Source of the DNA: Luscinia megarhynchos
Lineage: Eukaryota; Chordata; Aves; Passeriformes; Turdidae
Assembly: GCA_034336665.1 (NCBI GenBank)
Contig: CM067569.1
Location: forward strand, 5,697,820 to 5,761,819
Direction: 5' to 3'
Length of the DNA stretch: 64,000 bases
Part shown: piece by piece, positions 25,701-39,200 of the stretch
Layout of the letters: each line of letters starts with the position of its first letter
How positions within the stretch are numbered: the stretch's first letter is position 1
Notes under the pieces: generated by a model
What the model was told of the DNA's origin: nothing
What the model saw: the letters and a program-made list of their open reading frames with translations, nothing else
Database searches by the model: none
Made by a program: the position numbers and the translations under genes

Positions 25701-28700
25701 CAGCAGCCACTGGGATGCTTAGTTCCTTAGGATGGGATCAGCAGAATGCAGATCCAGGGTGGGGAAGCTTTGAATCCACGCTGTAACCACTTTCACATTT
25801 TCTTTCTGCTTTAAACCCCCTCAATCATAGGTGAGATTCTGTTTCCCAAGAACAGATGGTGACAGCTGAAGGGACAGGGTGTCAAATGGGTTCCTTGTTG
25901 ATTTAAAGAAATCCCATAAGCAGCTTGACTTTTTGAATTACACTTTTTGAATTTCAATCACTCTTGGCAGGGCTTCCCCCAGCCTCTCTCCTGACACCTT
26001 GGCCAGTGCCATGAGATGTGAGGGCCACACTTGAATAGCCACTACACAGAATGAAAAGCTTCAGAGGGCAGAGCTGCCCCTCTGGCCCTGCTCAGGGACT
26101 AGCAGGTATTGATCATGTAAATCCTCTCTGTGAATCACAGGAGTTTCTCAGGATTCCAAAAGACAGATGTTGAAAGTCAGACTCATTCTCTCCTGCTGCC
26201 GTAAACCAAAGCCCTGTGCAACCAAGAAATAAGTGCCTCAGGAAACAGGAGTTACAGACTTCAGGGTGGACCTGTGTACACAACCAAACATGTTATATTG
26301 GGTACTTCCAAGGATTCTCTTAACTTGACTAGGACACCCTGAGATGGATGACCCTTCAAATGCTACCAAGAAGCTGGGACACAGCCATTGGGATGGCCTG
26401 CAAAGCAGCAGCGTGTCTGGGAGCGTGATGGTCAAAAGGAGAAAATTATATATTTGAGGTGTGACTTTTCTGGCAAACACAACTCAAAGCAACAGATGGT
26501 CAATCACCTGCCCTTGCTCCAAGGGCTCGTGTTCCAGATGGCAGTGACCCTTCCACATCCTTCCTGGGCTTGCTCCAGGGGCCATGCCCGAGGGAGCAGT
26601 GCAGAGGTGCACATCCAAAAACCCTCAGCTGACACACCTTCCCCCAGCCACACCAGCATCCTTCTCACAGCATCTTTATGCGAAACCCAGCAGGCCAACA
26701 CAACTGTACTGCTGTGACTTTCCTGTCCATCCCTCATTAGCCACCAGCTGGTGTCCTGCAGAGAGCTCTCTGTATCCTGTAGGCAGGATCTTGGCCAGAG
26801 AGGTGAGGAAGCTTCCAGGCTGCCATAATCTGTGCCTGGCTGCCATTCTCCTGGATGCCCTGATGCAAACCCAAGCAGGGCTATTTCGAGAACTTCTGTG
26901 GGTTTATTTGTTATTGGATGTGGAGATGACACTATGCACCATGTCCATCTCTGTGCTGCCTCAGCCAAGGATGGTCAGAGTGGATTCATCCCCAGGCTGT
27001 CCTCTGAGACGTGGGCACCACACACAGACAAGAGAGAAGCTGGAAGCTCTGTGGGGCTCTAGTCACACATTATGTTAAGCAGTGGTGTACCATCCCCTCC
27101 CAGAAGCTCTCAGTAGTTTTCCACATGCTGTTGATCTCCACACCACACTCCCTGCAGCCAGATACGAGGGAGACTTCCCACAGCAAGCTCAAAGAGCCCA
27201 GTGAAGAATTTAAGACAGTTCTGCCCTGCAGCCCAGATAAAACAGGAGGGAGAAGAAGCGACTGGCACAGACACTGGTGGAGTTCAGACAGAGTGATGGG
27301 CCTGGCCACAAAAGCCTGGGAAAGAGAGCTGTGTTTGCAGCCCAGGTGTGAGCTCCTTCCCCAGAAAACAGATTTCACACTGCCCAGTGGTTTTTTGGCA
27401 GCCTATGCTGAGGCCTGCTGTCAGAACAGCGAGGGGCCTGGTCAGGAGCTGGCTCCAGGCCTTCCCCTGGCCAGGCAGGTGAGGCTGCCCCTCAGAGAGC
27501 TCCTCACCCACAGCACAGCACGGCTCATCCTCCACACATGTGCAAAAAACACGTGTCACCCCTTGAGAGACGTGTCCTCAGAACTCCCAGCTGCTTCTCA
27601 AACACGGAACTGAAAACACAACCCTGGACAGCCATCTTGGGCAAGAAGCATCACTCTGCTGGTTTGGTCAGCCTGAGGAACAAAGCAGTGCTCCCACATG
27701 AAAAAAACGTGTGAATTGAAGCTGCTCCTGGTGCCCCAGCTGCCCCCAGCTCTGTTTCCATCCCTGAGGGGAAATGGAAGCTTCGTGCTGTGCTCAACCT
27801 CTGCTGATGGATTCATCACTCCAAGGAGATCATTTGCTCCTCATTTTACTGCATGGCAGCAGGAACAGGACTAGACAAAGGCTGGGTGCCTCCAACACCT
27901 GCTGAGATTTCAGCATCCCATTCTTGCACAGAAGGAACACGTTTTAGGAGAGCCCTCACACCCTCACAAAAGTGAAGATGTGGCAAAGGGCAATGAGCAC
28001 TCCACACACCTCACGTGTGGAATGGCCACTGGGTGTGACCCTGGCACTCTCAGCTCAAACCTGGATGACAAGGAGGGCATGTGGGATCCCTGCCTACAGA
28101 GCTGCTTTGGAAATGTTGCCCAAAGGCTCCAAGTTTACCCTCAAGAGGACTGGATGAGTCAGGGCCATCTTTGCTGACACACAGCATCTTCACCAGTATA
28201 AAGTCAGCTGAGACTGTCAAACCATTTTATCACTGAGCTCCCTCTATTGCCTCAGTCTAATTTAGGAAACACTGGTGCCAACTTCAGCATTCATGGTGGT
28301 CTCTTTCAGTGGCCAAAGATGTTATTTTGAAGACTTCCTGAAGATTCTACATAAAAAGCACCACCAACAGGTTTTAAGGATAGGATCACCTTTTCAAAGG
28401 GTTAGATGGTACTTGTGGTGCTCCTGCCCTGGTCCCACCATGAAGCAGAATGGTTTTACCATTAAGCACCAAGTGAAGATTTACAAAGAATGACTGAAAT
28501 AAAGAGAAAATTCACACTCACCAACTGATCAGGCACTAAAAAGCAATAAATGTGATGTGGTAGTGGTAGGAATTCAGGGTGGCTGAAGAAACAAAACATC
28601 TAAAAGGCAGGGAACAGTGTTAGGGGAAGGGGACAGATCCTCTACAAAGACAGTGGCAGGCAAATTAGAGAAAGAACACAGAGGCGGATGTTAGAAAAAT

Positions 28701-30572
28701 ATAATGTTCCTGTGGGTGTATCACTTATCAGCCATTCTTGCACATAAAACACATTTTTTCAACATTTAGAAAAGAAAAAGAATGACTGATCTGTAATTAG
28801 CAGAAATAAAGGCCTGGCCCAGATCCTAGGATAGAATAACATTCTTGCAAAGTGAATTTTGCTGAAATATTGGTATTTGACAGGGCAGGGCTGCTGCAGG
28901 AAAAGGGCAAATCCAGAATAATTGGAACAGTCTGCCCACTAAGAGCCACCCAGCTGGGGACCCCATTTAATAAGCTATTTAAATCCTATTTAACAATCCA
29001 TTTAACAACAATGTGACCCCACTGGAGGGAAATCCTGGGGGAACAATTTTGCATATTTGATACAGGCACCTTTTGCACATCCTGCTGCCAAGATTTCCCT
29101 CTACCTCCTCCTTGCTGGGGCTGGCTAAGGAAAGAAATCCCATGGCACAGCTGCATGGTTTGGAGATTAAATGCAAACTGCCTTGACAATCTCTCCTGTC
29201 ACAAACCCACACTCCATAGGTAGAAGATGTCTAATTTTACAGTTCCTCTGCCTCTCTCAGTAGCCTGCAGCCTCACAGGCCTACTTGTTTTGATGGTCAT
29301 CAGCTTGTGTCAAGCCATTAAAGAATCTTTCCTACCCCCAGTCCTGCCCAAATCCACCCTAACACTCACAGCTCTGGACAACACCATCACTGGAGCATCA
29401 CCCTGCTCACAGCATGTCTTTAATCACTGTTCCAACTTCACCTCTGCTACATGGTCTGCAACCTCCTCCTACTGTCTCAGTCTCTTGTTTTCCTCCCCAA
29501 CCTGTGCCAGCTGATGGAAAGCCAGGAATGAGGGCAAAGCTACCACCCCCTTGAGTGGGTTGATTCTTCAAAGCAGCTAGAACAACAAAGGGCAGCAATT
29601 TATCAGGGAAATATCAGCTGTCAAGAAAAGCAAATGCAAATAATTTCTCTGCTGACTGTTCTTTTCACGACTGCCACACAATTGTCTTGTTGATTCCCAC
29701 AGCTGGATGCTGTAGCTTTCTCCTTGGCATATGTAATTGAAAGTGATGCTGGAACAACTTGAGTAAATTGAAATTGATTTCATCAACTGTGTATGTGTGT
29801 GTCAGTGACATGTGTCTTTTTTTCCTCCCCTCCCATTGTCCACTAGCATGTTCTTCAGCCCAGCAGCTGTTGACATTTTGTTTAATGGCACATTTTCCCA
29901 CTGGGAAATGATGCTTCCATTAAACTCAAGTGTTCCATGAGAAGATACACAATTCGTCAACATTTTCACTAAAAATGGTAATTCAGACTTGACTGGTCTG
30001 GAATACTACTATGTGATAAGGTCAAAATGCATCATCTTAGCTTCATGCTTTGGATTTCTACATTATTATAGAATCATATAACTTGACACCAGCTGATACA
30101 AGTGGAAAGCTAAATATTTCATTCTCAGTGAAACATTTCACTGAAAGACTAATATGTGAGAGAGGAGAAACCTTTCTAAAAGGAAATTGCACATGGAAAT
30201 TTCACAGCTTTCTATGCTTGTCCGAATTGGAATCTCATTTGTCCCAATACTGCCCATGGAATAACATTTCCACGTTCCAGCCAGGTGACAGCAGCCTGTA
30301 GTCCTGAGTGTGGGATTACCAGCCAGGGACATTTGCAGAATGGATTGATGAAGAAACTTCTCTCTTGTTGCCCTCACAAACAAACAATCATTGCCTCAAG
30401 GCTAAGGAAGAATTTACAGACTTATCAGTGGCTCTGGGCTTTGCTGCAGCCAACTTTCCTGGTGCATGCTCTCATCCTTCTTTTGCCTCCTCCTCCATCC
30501 TTCCCTTTCCTGTCCTAGAAGCATCTCTGTAGCTGTGGGGTTGTCAAATGGCAGTGTCCAGAGTCTGATTAC
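22760..30572. other. intron block, moderately GC-rich, no gene recognised
   Basis: The part from 25.4 to 28.2 kb is richer in G and C with overlapping open frames on both strands, the longest about 200 codons at 27011-27613. None has a domain I recognise. A short direct repeat AATCC(T)ATTTAAC is at 28982-29006. Confidence 0.55.
24301..24340. repeat. poly(A) tract grading into A/C-rich sequence
   Basis: Fourteen A residues followed by C-interrupted A runs and AACAACAAAACCCC, similar in style to the tract at 18249-18351. Confidence 0.9.
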
Positions 30573-30803
30573 CTGGGAGGTCCTCCCAGAAATCTGTCAG
30601 GTATGAAAATTTTCCTTGCAACTGATGTTTTACAGGTAATAGCTGTTTTTAAAACAGCAAGTAAACAAAACACCAATTGCTTTGGTGCATCTGAGCAAAC
30701 AATTCAAGTGTAACCTAGATTGAAATTTTTTAATTACAGTATTAAAAAAAGGCATTATCAACTAAATACAGCAACTGGAGAAATTACTCATGAATATGCA
30801 AAT
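30573..30803. promoter_or_regulatory. palindrome pair and POU octamer
   Basis: CTGGGAGG-T-CCTCCCAG (30573-30589) and GCTGTTTT-T-AAAACAGC (30642-30658) are perfect 17-base palindromes with a one-base centre. A consensus octamer ATGCAAAT follows at 30796-30803 within ATGAATATGCAAAT. The three lie in about 230 bases of AT-rich unique intron. Confidence 0.3.
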
Positions 30804-33727
30804 TACCTGACAAAACCTTTCTGTAAATGCTTCAGTAATTTTTAGAGATAAACCTTGAACTAGCTGCCTCTTTTATTTGCAGTTTTATTTGTTGATGAAT
30901 ATCCAATGCTCTCTACCTTATTTTGAGGAAATATTTTTAATGCAGTCATCCTTTAAAAGCACTTCTTGTAGATGAAATGCATTAAACGTACCTGAGGTTC
31001 TTTTCCTGCATTAAAGGACGTTTTACAGCCTGAAGTACAAGAATTTTTATTTCCTTTTAACATTCAACATAGTAAGTGAACAAAAGTCACCATGAACCCC
31101 AACGTCTGGCAGTGCATAATGTTGCAAAAGTCCAAAAACCAGACACAAAATCAAGCATCAAAATTTTATGGCCACCTAGGACAAGACTTGAGCCAAATGA
31201 AGAGCTCAGGGAATTTTAAGAAGCTGCACTGATGTTGCTCCATGGACTACAGCAGGAGTTTCACTCTTCTGCTCAGCTGGAAGCGTGAGAGAAATGGAAG
31301 ACTGTTAAAAGTTTGCGTGAGTGCTTTGCTAAGGCACTTCAGATTGCCCTGGAGGGGAGCATCAGGCTGCCCTCAGTGAGGAGACCTGCTCTGAAACGTG
31401 TGTGTTGAAGCCAAATAGAACCCTTCACTCACCTTGGATGGAGACTGGCTCTTACCTGACCTGTGCTCCCAGGGAAGCCCAGCACTGTGGCCAGAGCCAT
31501 CTGTCCTGTCCTGCTAGGGGATATCCTATGGGGATGTCCTAAGGGGATGCAGACAGTGTCTCCAAGCTCAGATGAGTGAGATGCCATCTCCACCTCTCAG
31601 CTATGACTGTAATCATCTCCACTACCACACAAGATTCCTTAGAGAAGGAATTACAGAGTGTGGCCAGCTCATACATGCTCCAAAGCGAGCTGGCTCTGCA
31701 GTCACCCTGTGCTTGAAGAAGGCTCTGAGCAGGTCCCTGCCTGCCAGCAGCATGGAAACCCAGCCCTGCTGAGGAAATCCACTTCTTGCCTCTCAGCCTG
31801 TGCCACTTTCTGTTCAGCTGTGGGAGACTTGGTGAGAAAGTGAGAACAGCCAGAGTCTGACACACAGCAGCAGCCCCAGACAGTGTGGATGGATCCCCAT
31901 TCCCAGGACACGTTTTCCACAGCTCTGCCCATTCCCACAGCACTGGCCAAGCTCCCTGTCCTCCTGTGCTGCCTGCCCTTGTGAAACTGGCCCTTAGGGT
32001 GGGGAATGTTTAACCCATCTGGTATGAAAGCCCAAGCAGATTGCCCAGCAGTGGGGTTTATTCTGATCACTCTAAGCAGGGAAAGGAACACATCATCCAC
32101 ATCTCACTTGGGGAAAAGGACCCTTAGGAGAGTCAGTCTGCCTCAGCACACAGACTTCCCCAGCATGGTCCCAGGGCCTCCCTGGGAGCCACTCAAGGCT
32201 CTTTTGTTTTCACACTCCCCCTGCACCCGAGCAGCCGTCACACACGTAATTATCCCAGCCTGAGACCCAACATGTGCATTCACGTCCAAGGGTCCTGAGG
32301 GCAGCCAAGGCCAGCCTGAAGGGCGTGAGAATAACTTAGGTGGGATGTGTGTGACGCTAAACTGTGGACCTTTATCATCCCCAGGCTGTAATCCTGCAGC
32401 CCAAGCCTTCATTTGAAAGGTGATGTCATATGATTAATTATTTTGTTACATTGAAAATCTTCTTTTACCATTAGAGGAAGCGCACCATATATATAAATGT
32501 ATGTGTATATATTCATGTGTATACAAAAGAACAAGTATTTATTGCTAGAATAACTAAAGTCTTAAGACCCTAATCAGTATTAGTCAAGATTTATTTTTTT
32601 TTAATTACAGAAAAAAAAATTTGAGCATATTGAGAACTGATATACACACAGACTTAGTTTCCACCCTGTTTCCTGGTGCTATCCTCTGTCTTTCCCAGTC
32701 TCTCTGGGTCCCAAGGCCACAGGTTGCATTCTGGCATTTTGGGGTGTTTCAGCCAACCCCACATCCCTCTCCCAGCAGGAATGTACTGTTCTTGTTGATG
32801 TTTTTTTCTTCCTCACACTCAGATCCCCTTGGGGTCATTTTTATGTTTGCTGAAATGTTTTTACACCTTTGCTCTTTCTTCACTGGCCTGTAGCTCCATG
32901 TTACATCAGCATTTTTGCTATATATTATGGCTTTTATGTGTGTTAGATACCATTTATTTGTTCCCCATGAAAGCAGTTCTGAATGTCCCCAGCTCTGCCT
33001 TTCTTTAATTTACTAAAGGGGACTTGTTTTCATGGGGTTAGGCTGAGCTACAAAGGAAAGGATCTCAGGTAAATCACCCTGAATTTTGGAAACATGTATC
33101 TTCCTTAGGTGTGTTTCTATAGGCAACTATTGTGCGCATCAGAAAATTCAAACATGTTTGTTCAAGCTGCTGTTTTACAGCCTGACCACAGCCTCACTCT
33201 TTACAAGAGGAAGTGAAGCTTTAGGAGGTGGCAATTAGCTCTGTAGCCCCCAGACACACGTGGGTTTGTTAATTCTGTGGGAGCAATCCAGGATCTGGAA
33301 GTGCCTGTACTGGGGGATGCAATTCAATTCCCTGTTTGGGGCGTAGGGAGTCAGAAACTGCTCTAAAACAGGAATGGTAAGATGCTTTGGGATTTGAAGA
33401 GAGAACTGTGTCATACCTTCCTCTGCCATGGCTTCAAGCCATTGGATGATGAGAACATTAAAAAATACATAACAAACAGCAAAAGAAGATGTTTACAATG
33501 CCTCTGTTCCTCCTCTGTGCAAACAAAGCATGTCCATATGCACATAAAGTACACACATATGGATGCTTGAACAGACCATATCCCTCTTCTCTACCTGCTA
33601 TTTTTTTATTGTCCCAGATTTCAAACTATTTGGTCATAAACAGTTTATTCCTGTGTTGCCACAGCAGCAGGATGGCAAGGCTCCAGTTTTGTTTAGGTCT
33701 TGGAGTGGCAGCTATGATCACCACAGT

Positions 33728-33748
33728 ACACACACACACACACACACA
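33728..33748. repeat. (AC)n microsatellite
   Basis: Perfect AC dinucleotide run of about ten units. Confidence 0.95.
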
Positions 33749-34407
33749 AAATCCCTCTATAATTTACTGCCACAGCACTTAGGTAAACATACATGAGAAT
33801 CTGGAGGAGACTTGGGCAGAGCCTGTGATACTCCTGTCACTGGAAACCAGAATACCCTCACTATGAGCTGTTTCTCCAGAAAAGAACATGTGTGTGACTG
33901 TCATGCTGCCCTGTAGGGTTATTTGTTCCTTTTCCACTCTGCAGTCGGATGTGCATTTCCCACCTCATAGAGATGAAAAAAAAAAGCTCAGTGACTTTCT
34001 TTTCCTGCTCTGACTGCCAGGCAACTGTCAAATCAAGGGATTAAGATACATTTTCCTCAAAATCCAGCCAATCTCATCTGGCTTTGCAGACAGTTATTTG
34101 TAATTACTTTTCTTTCCCCTTAAAGCTAATAATATTTTCCTCTGGACTTAAAAGCCAGTTGGACTTTTTAATGTAGAAAGTAAATGCTTTTTAGCATACA
34201 GTTCATTCTGCTCTTAAAAGTAATTAATTTTTAGCACTGAAGAGAGAAAATTACTTCATATCAGAGCAATAGCATAACAAAAAGGACTACATCACTGAGG
34301 GAAAGATCCTGAGCAACAAATAAAACAAGAGTTGATTTTTAAAATTTAATTTTAATATTTAACATCTTGAGGCACCACTTGGTAGGAGATGTGTTACACT
34401 GAAAGGG

Positions 34408-34490
34408 ATATCTGGCTGTAAATAAATAAATAAAGTAAATAAGTAATAAGTAAATAAATATCTAGCTGTAAATTAAATATCTGGCTGTAA
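34408..34490. repeat. three spaced copies of ATATCTGGCTGTAAAT with an internal (TAAA)n expansion
   Basis: Copies start at 34408, 34458 (TCTAGC variant) and 34477. Between the first two is a TAAA/TAAG tetranucleotide array. The layout suggests local tandem duplication plus microsatellite growth. Confidence 0.9.
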
Positions 34491-35149
34491 GTGGCAGTGG
34501 CATGAAGCAGAATATCCTGAGCACTCCCTGTCTCCCAGGGAAGAGAAATTACTTTTTAGCCATCTTTCCCGTAAAGCCATCCCAGCCTGGCCCACACACG
34601 TGACTTCCTATCAGTGCAGTGAGTATGTGACAGCTGAAATGCAGAGATATTGATGGGTAATTTCGTGAGTGCTTCTGCCAACAGATGCCTCTGTGATGTA
34701 CTTGAGGGAGTGCTGGGCAATGCTGACCGTCCGTGACACCTGCTCCATTTACTGGGATGAAAAAGCACTCAGGACCTCTCAGGATGTGCTCGCTGACAAA
34801 GAGTGAAATGTCCTTTTCAGTGTGCTGGGAAGAAGAATAATGAAAGGCCAAAGCCACACCTGAAACAGGGTGAGGTTCAGAGCAGGCTGTGAGACCGTGC
34901 AGTTAAAAGTCATCACTAGCAGACCAGTCCTTGGCATCCACAAGCTCTGGCTCCCTCTGATTGGAGACAGTGCTGTCACTTACTCGTGACTCATATCCTA
35001 ATAGGGAAAAATAAATAACATCGGAATCCCCAAACACCTATTTTCAGCCCTCTGATTAAACTGAGCACGTGGAAGAAGAAATATCTCCTCTCTTGAAATA
35101 TAACAACAAAGGAATGAAATGCTCAAATATCTAATAGAGATAAGTTCTT

Positions 35150-35168
35150 AAAAAAAAAAAAAAAAAAA
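35150..35168. repeat. poly(A) tract, 19 bases
   Basis: Uninterrupted run of A residues within AT-rich intron. Confidence 0.95.
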
Positions 35169-35879
35169 GGGAAAGCTGAACACTAAAGAGATGCAGTTGG
35201 CCCTGTCCCAAGCATGGGGAATATATCCAGACCAGCATGAAGATCTATATCTGCAAGCAGAGGATTATTCTTTTTGCAGCTTTCCTAAAAAAACCAGAAA
35301 CGCTCCTGGATGGAAAGGAGACTGTAAGTGCTATTGATGTTACTGTGCTTGTGGGGATGGAGGGAGAAAATATCAACAGAGAGTGGAACTGAGGGTCTGA
35401 ACACACCAGTTTGTAGAAGGGGTGTCTGCCCCAGTGACTGCACCGTGGTTCCTCCACAAAGGAACAGAGAACACCTCAGGAGCCAGCCCATGCTGATGTG
35501 GGAAATGGCAGATCCCTCCCTGTACAAACACCCCAGTTTTGGGGGACACAAGGAGGAGAGGTGTTGGGAAGAGGTAGGGTAAGGCTCTTTATAGACTTGG
35601 CAAGCAGAGATTATTCAAGCACCATTTGGATTCTGATTCTGAGCACAGCATTTCAGCACTAACCTAAATGAAAGTCACCCAAGCCTTTAAACTCACCTAC
35701 TGCTGGATACAACATTGCCTCCAGGTCTTTGAAGAAAAGTACTACCACAAAGCAGGGAAATGGAAAATACTAAGAAAAAAGCAATAATAAAAAGTCTGCA
35801 GATGTTCTAAATTACTCATTACCAACTCCCACAACCCTCCCCACTCATTCTGTGGGCACCATAATTTTCATCCTACTTC

Positions 35880-36190
35880 TCCCTTCGGGTTATGCAACGT
35901 TCTGCGTATTTACTTTCGCTGAAGTCTGGTGGCAATAGAATTAACCCTGGCCCAGATGACCTTTACATAACGTGGGGCTGGTGGTGGCCAAGCCACTCAC
36001 ACCCAGCAGCTAAACCACAGCAGAGCCACCAGAGCAGAGCCACACTGTGTCCCCCAGCCGCTGCGCAGAGGCGGTGCCGCTAAACAGCGCTGCGCTCTCC
36101 TCCACCCTCACATTCTCATTTTCCACTGCTAACGCACAAGAAAGCACAAATAAGCATTTAAAACTGTCAGTGCGGCCTCGCTGCAGAACT
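35880..36190. promoter_or_regulatory. small CpG cluster, candidate enhancer
   Basis: CpGs recur at CTTCGGG, CAACGTTCTGCG, TTTCGC, AACGTGG, CCGCTGCGCAGAGGCGGTGCCGC, AGCGCTGCGC and GCGGCCTCGC. The block ends just before the 30-base T tract. No exon is apparent. Confidence 0.35.
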
Positions 36191-36207
36191 TGAGTGTTTT
36201 ACTCCCA

Positions 36208-36210
<3 letters not shown>

Positions 36211-36240
<30 letters not shown>
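36211..36240. repeat. poly(T) tract, 30 bases
   Basis: Thirty uninterrupted T residues, equal to poly(A) in the direction of GRK5 transcription. No retroposed gene body was recognised upstream of it on the minus strand. Confidence 0.95.
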
Positions 36241-36243
<3 letters not shown>

Positions 36244-39200
36244 TAATACTGAAATGTCCCTACCAGCCACAGCTGGAAGGGTGAGTTCATGAAGCGCTAG
36301 CAAACCCTCAGCTAGTGCAGCAACAGAAACCAGGCAAGTGGCTCGAAAAACAGGAATTTTGCTTCCAGTCTGGAGGAAGAACATGAGCCTGGATTGCCAG
36401 GCAGCTCCAGTGTAAAGGAGCTCTGGCTACTGGGATCTGGGCAGAGATGTAGGGACATGGAAAAACAGTGATGAACCTCAGTTCTTGAAGTGTACAAATG
36501 CATAAAGCACTTCTTTCTGTAGGTACAGCCTGGATCCCACTGGCAATGCTGGCCACAGAATAAACATGACAACTAGGACGTGACATTACACACAAGCAGA
36601 CATTTCTACTGTCATAAAGCAGTATCAGAGAGCAGTGTGCCGGGCTCCATCAGCACATACCACAAAGTACATACACACACCATGCACCCGCTGGGTACAG
36701 CACAGCCTGCACTCAAACAGGCACCATTCAGCTCAAAGGAGGGTTTTGAGGGGCTGCAGGTAAGGAGAGAGGAGTTTAGGGGACTCATGCTAATGTGGGT
36801 CCCTGAATAGCTGTAAGGGACAAGCTACCCCCCCTTGGATGCCAGTGGGGATCAGCTGGAGAATGCAGGGATGGGAACACAGCCTCAAGTGAATGATTAG
36901 GAAGGGCACATGGAAAAGCACCTCAGGACTCTCAGTGGAGAGAGTGGAGCAGCAGAGGAGCTGGTGGCTGGGAAGGTGAGCTGGCAGGAAGGGGACTCCT
37001 GCAAGCAAGGTGAATCAACAGCTTTAAAATGCCAAGCTCTCCATTACAGGAGTGGCGAAGGGGGAGGATTTATTGCAGCTGGCATTTTCTAGAGGAAAAT
37101 AATTTACCTTACCCTTTTAATGTATGATAAATGCATACAGATCTCGCTAGGGAAAAAAAACAACACCCCAAAATGGCGTGAAATATCATGGTATTATCTT
37201 TAGGAGAAGATTAGTTGAGTAAGCCTTGGCTGTTTTGCTCAGGCTGCAAGGTCTGGATGATGCATTAAGAAGCACACTTTTACAATAATTTTCTCCTCAG
37301 GCATGACATATAAATGTATCTCTAGAATGTATGTCTATGGATGTCTACCACGCTCACATTATCAACACAATGTACCCAACTCCTTGTTCGGCTTATTTTT
37401 CCTTTTTTTCTTATTTATTTCAGTGCTGATAATGTCAAGAATTTGGAGCACTTGGATTCAGCATTACAAGAAGCACTAACCACACTCTTTTTGAGCTGAT
37501 CTCACTTCCTCCTGACACCCCTCTGAAGTTACTACAAATACAAACTCACAAACACTGAAATAAAGAATATGGAGAGGCTCCTAAGCCCCAGATTGACCTA
37601 TAGAACCCCTCCAGGCTCAGGAATGTTTTGTGTTCCTTCCAGTTACCCAGGGCAGCTCTTCAGCTGCTGCAGACAAGCAGCAGTGGGGCTGCTGTGCCTG
37701 AGCTTGCTTTCTCCATCCTCTCCAAGGGACAGGCTCAGAGCCAAGCCCTGCTGCGGGTCAGCTCCAACCCACAGGCCACCAGCTGCACCCCACGGTCTCT
37801 GCTGGCCACAGAGCATCCACAAGGCTCTCTGCTCAGCACAGGGAAGGGCAACCACCAGCAGGGCCAGCAGGAGAAAGGAGAAACAACTCCCCATTCATTT
37901 CTTTGTTGTGCCAGCCTCACACATCCCTGAGGTGTGCAAGCTCCCACCACCTCCCCATCAGGCAGATCCACTCACTGAGCTTCTTAAAGGATTTAAACAT
38001 CAACTTCCCAGGGAGGTCCCCTTAATCTTTGTTTATGAAGGGAATAAACAGAAAGGTTAAGAGAAATGCCTGTGATCTGACTTTTTGGGAAGGCAGAAGC
38101 GAGTTACTGAGAGGAGTGCTGAAAATGTTCCTGTTCTTCCCGAAAATAAACAGTCAGGAAAATCAGGCTGTCATCTGTCAAGTATAACAAACCAGTGTCA
38201 AAACAAAAAAGTTCAGCCCAGGGTCCTCAAGTCCTTCTTTAGAGATCTGGTAGCATTCAAAACTTTCCCTAAGCATTGCACATAATCCAAGGATTTCTCT
38301 GTAACATTCAGAGTTTGGCACTCAGTGGACTTTGTGTATCAAAGATTTAATAGCACACAAGTCTCCAAAGGGAAAGCATTAGATGGACACAGGGAAAGCA
38401 TTAGATGGACCATTAAGATGCTTAGCTTTAGATGTCAGACCAATTTCAAATTAAAACCATATCACAAGTACATTTTCCAAGTATGGCCTATAAAAGTGTA
38501 CATCTATCTACAGCATAAAAAAATGCTTGAAGCCTATAAACATCAAGGCTACAACTGTTAATTCTTCCTCTCACTACAGAGATGAAAACATAGGCAAAAA
38601 TCAAGGGAAAATAATATTAGAAGTCCATGAAAATAATCCACAAATATGAAAGGATTTAAGGGGAAAAAAAAAACTGTAGAGAAACCTGACTTGCCTTTGC
38701 AAAGTCTTAAGAAACACTTCAAACAACAGAGATCAAACTCCTTCGAAATAAAGTAAGGCTTCTGACTCTAAAGGAGCTTTAATCCTAGGCATGTTTGGTT
38801 TCATTTCATTCAGAGTTTGTGCCAAGCCACAAAATTTGGGTCTGACCATTTCCCGAAGTTTAGAGCATTTAGAATCCAAAGATTTTGGTTTGGACCCACC
38901 ACTAATGCCGTTATTGTATGGGTCAAATATCTTATTATAATGATAGTAAACAGCAAGGGAAAGCTCTCAGGCCTGCCAGGGCTCCCTCTGCCAGCTAATC
39001 ACCGAAAATGTTCACAGCACTGGAATGAGGGATGATGCTGTGGGTACCAGAACTGGCCACAGCCACTGCAGCACTTACACAGCAGATCAGGCAAGCAGTC
39101 TCTGCACCCTAGGTTATGCAAATTCGAGGGCTGGAGCAAAAATGCCCATTAACTACTGTTACTGAGGTGTCACAAAGAACCTTCAAGCTATCACTGTAGT

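Larger units (their letters stand above)
30804..35149. other. intron block with microsatellites only
   Basis: Unique intron containing the AC and TAAA tracts listed separately and an AT-rich ATATATA-containing patch near 32488-32525. No exon or transposon recognised. Confidence 0.55.

Noticed and set aside
27011..27613. 200-codon open frame on the plus strand
   Set aside because: Overlapping frames of 102 and 91 codons exist on the other strand, no domain is recognisable, and no splice or promoter context supports it.
36211..36240. poly(T) as the tail of a processed pseudogene on the minus strand
   Set aside because: The DNA that would hold the gene body (to its right on the plus strand) shows no recognisable mRNA-derived coding sequence.
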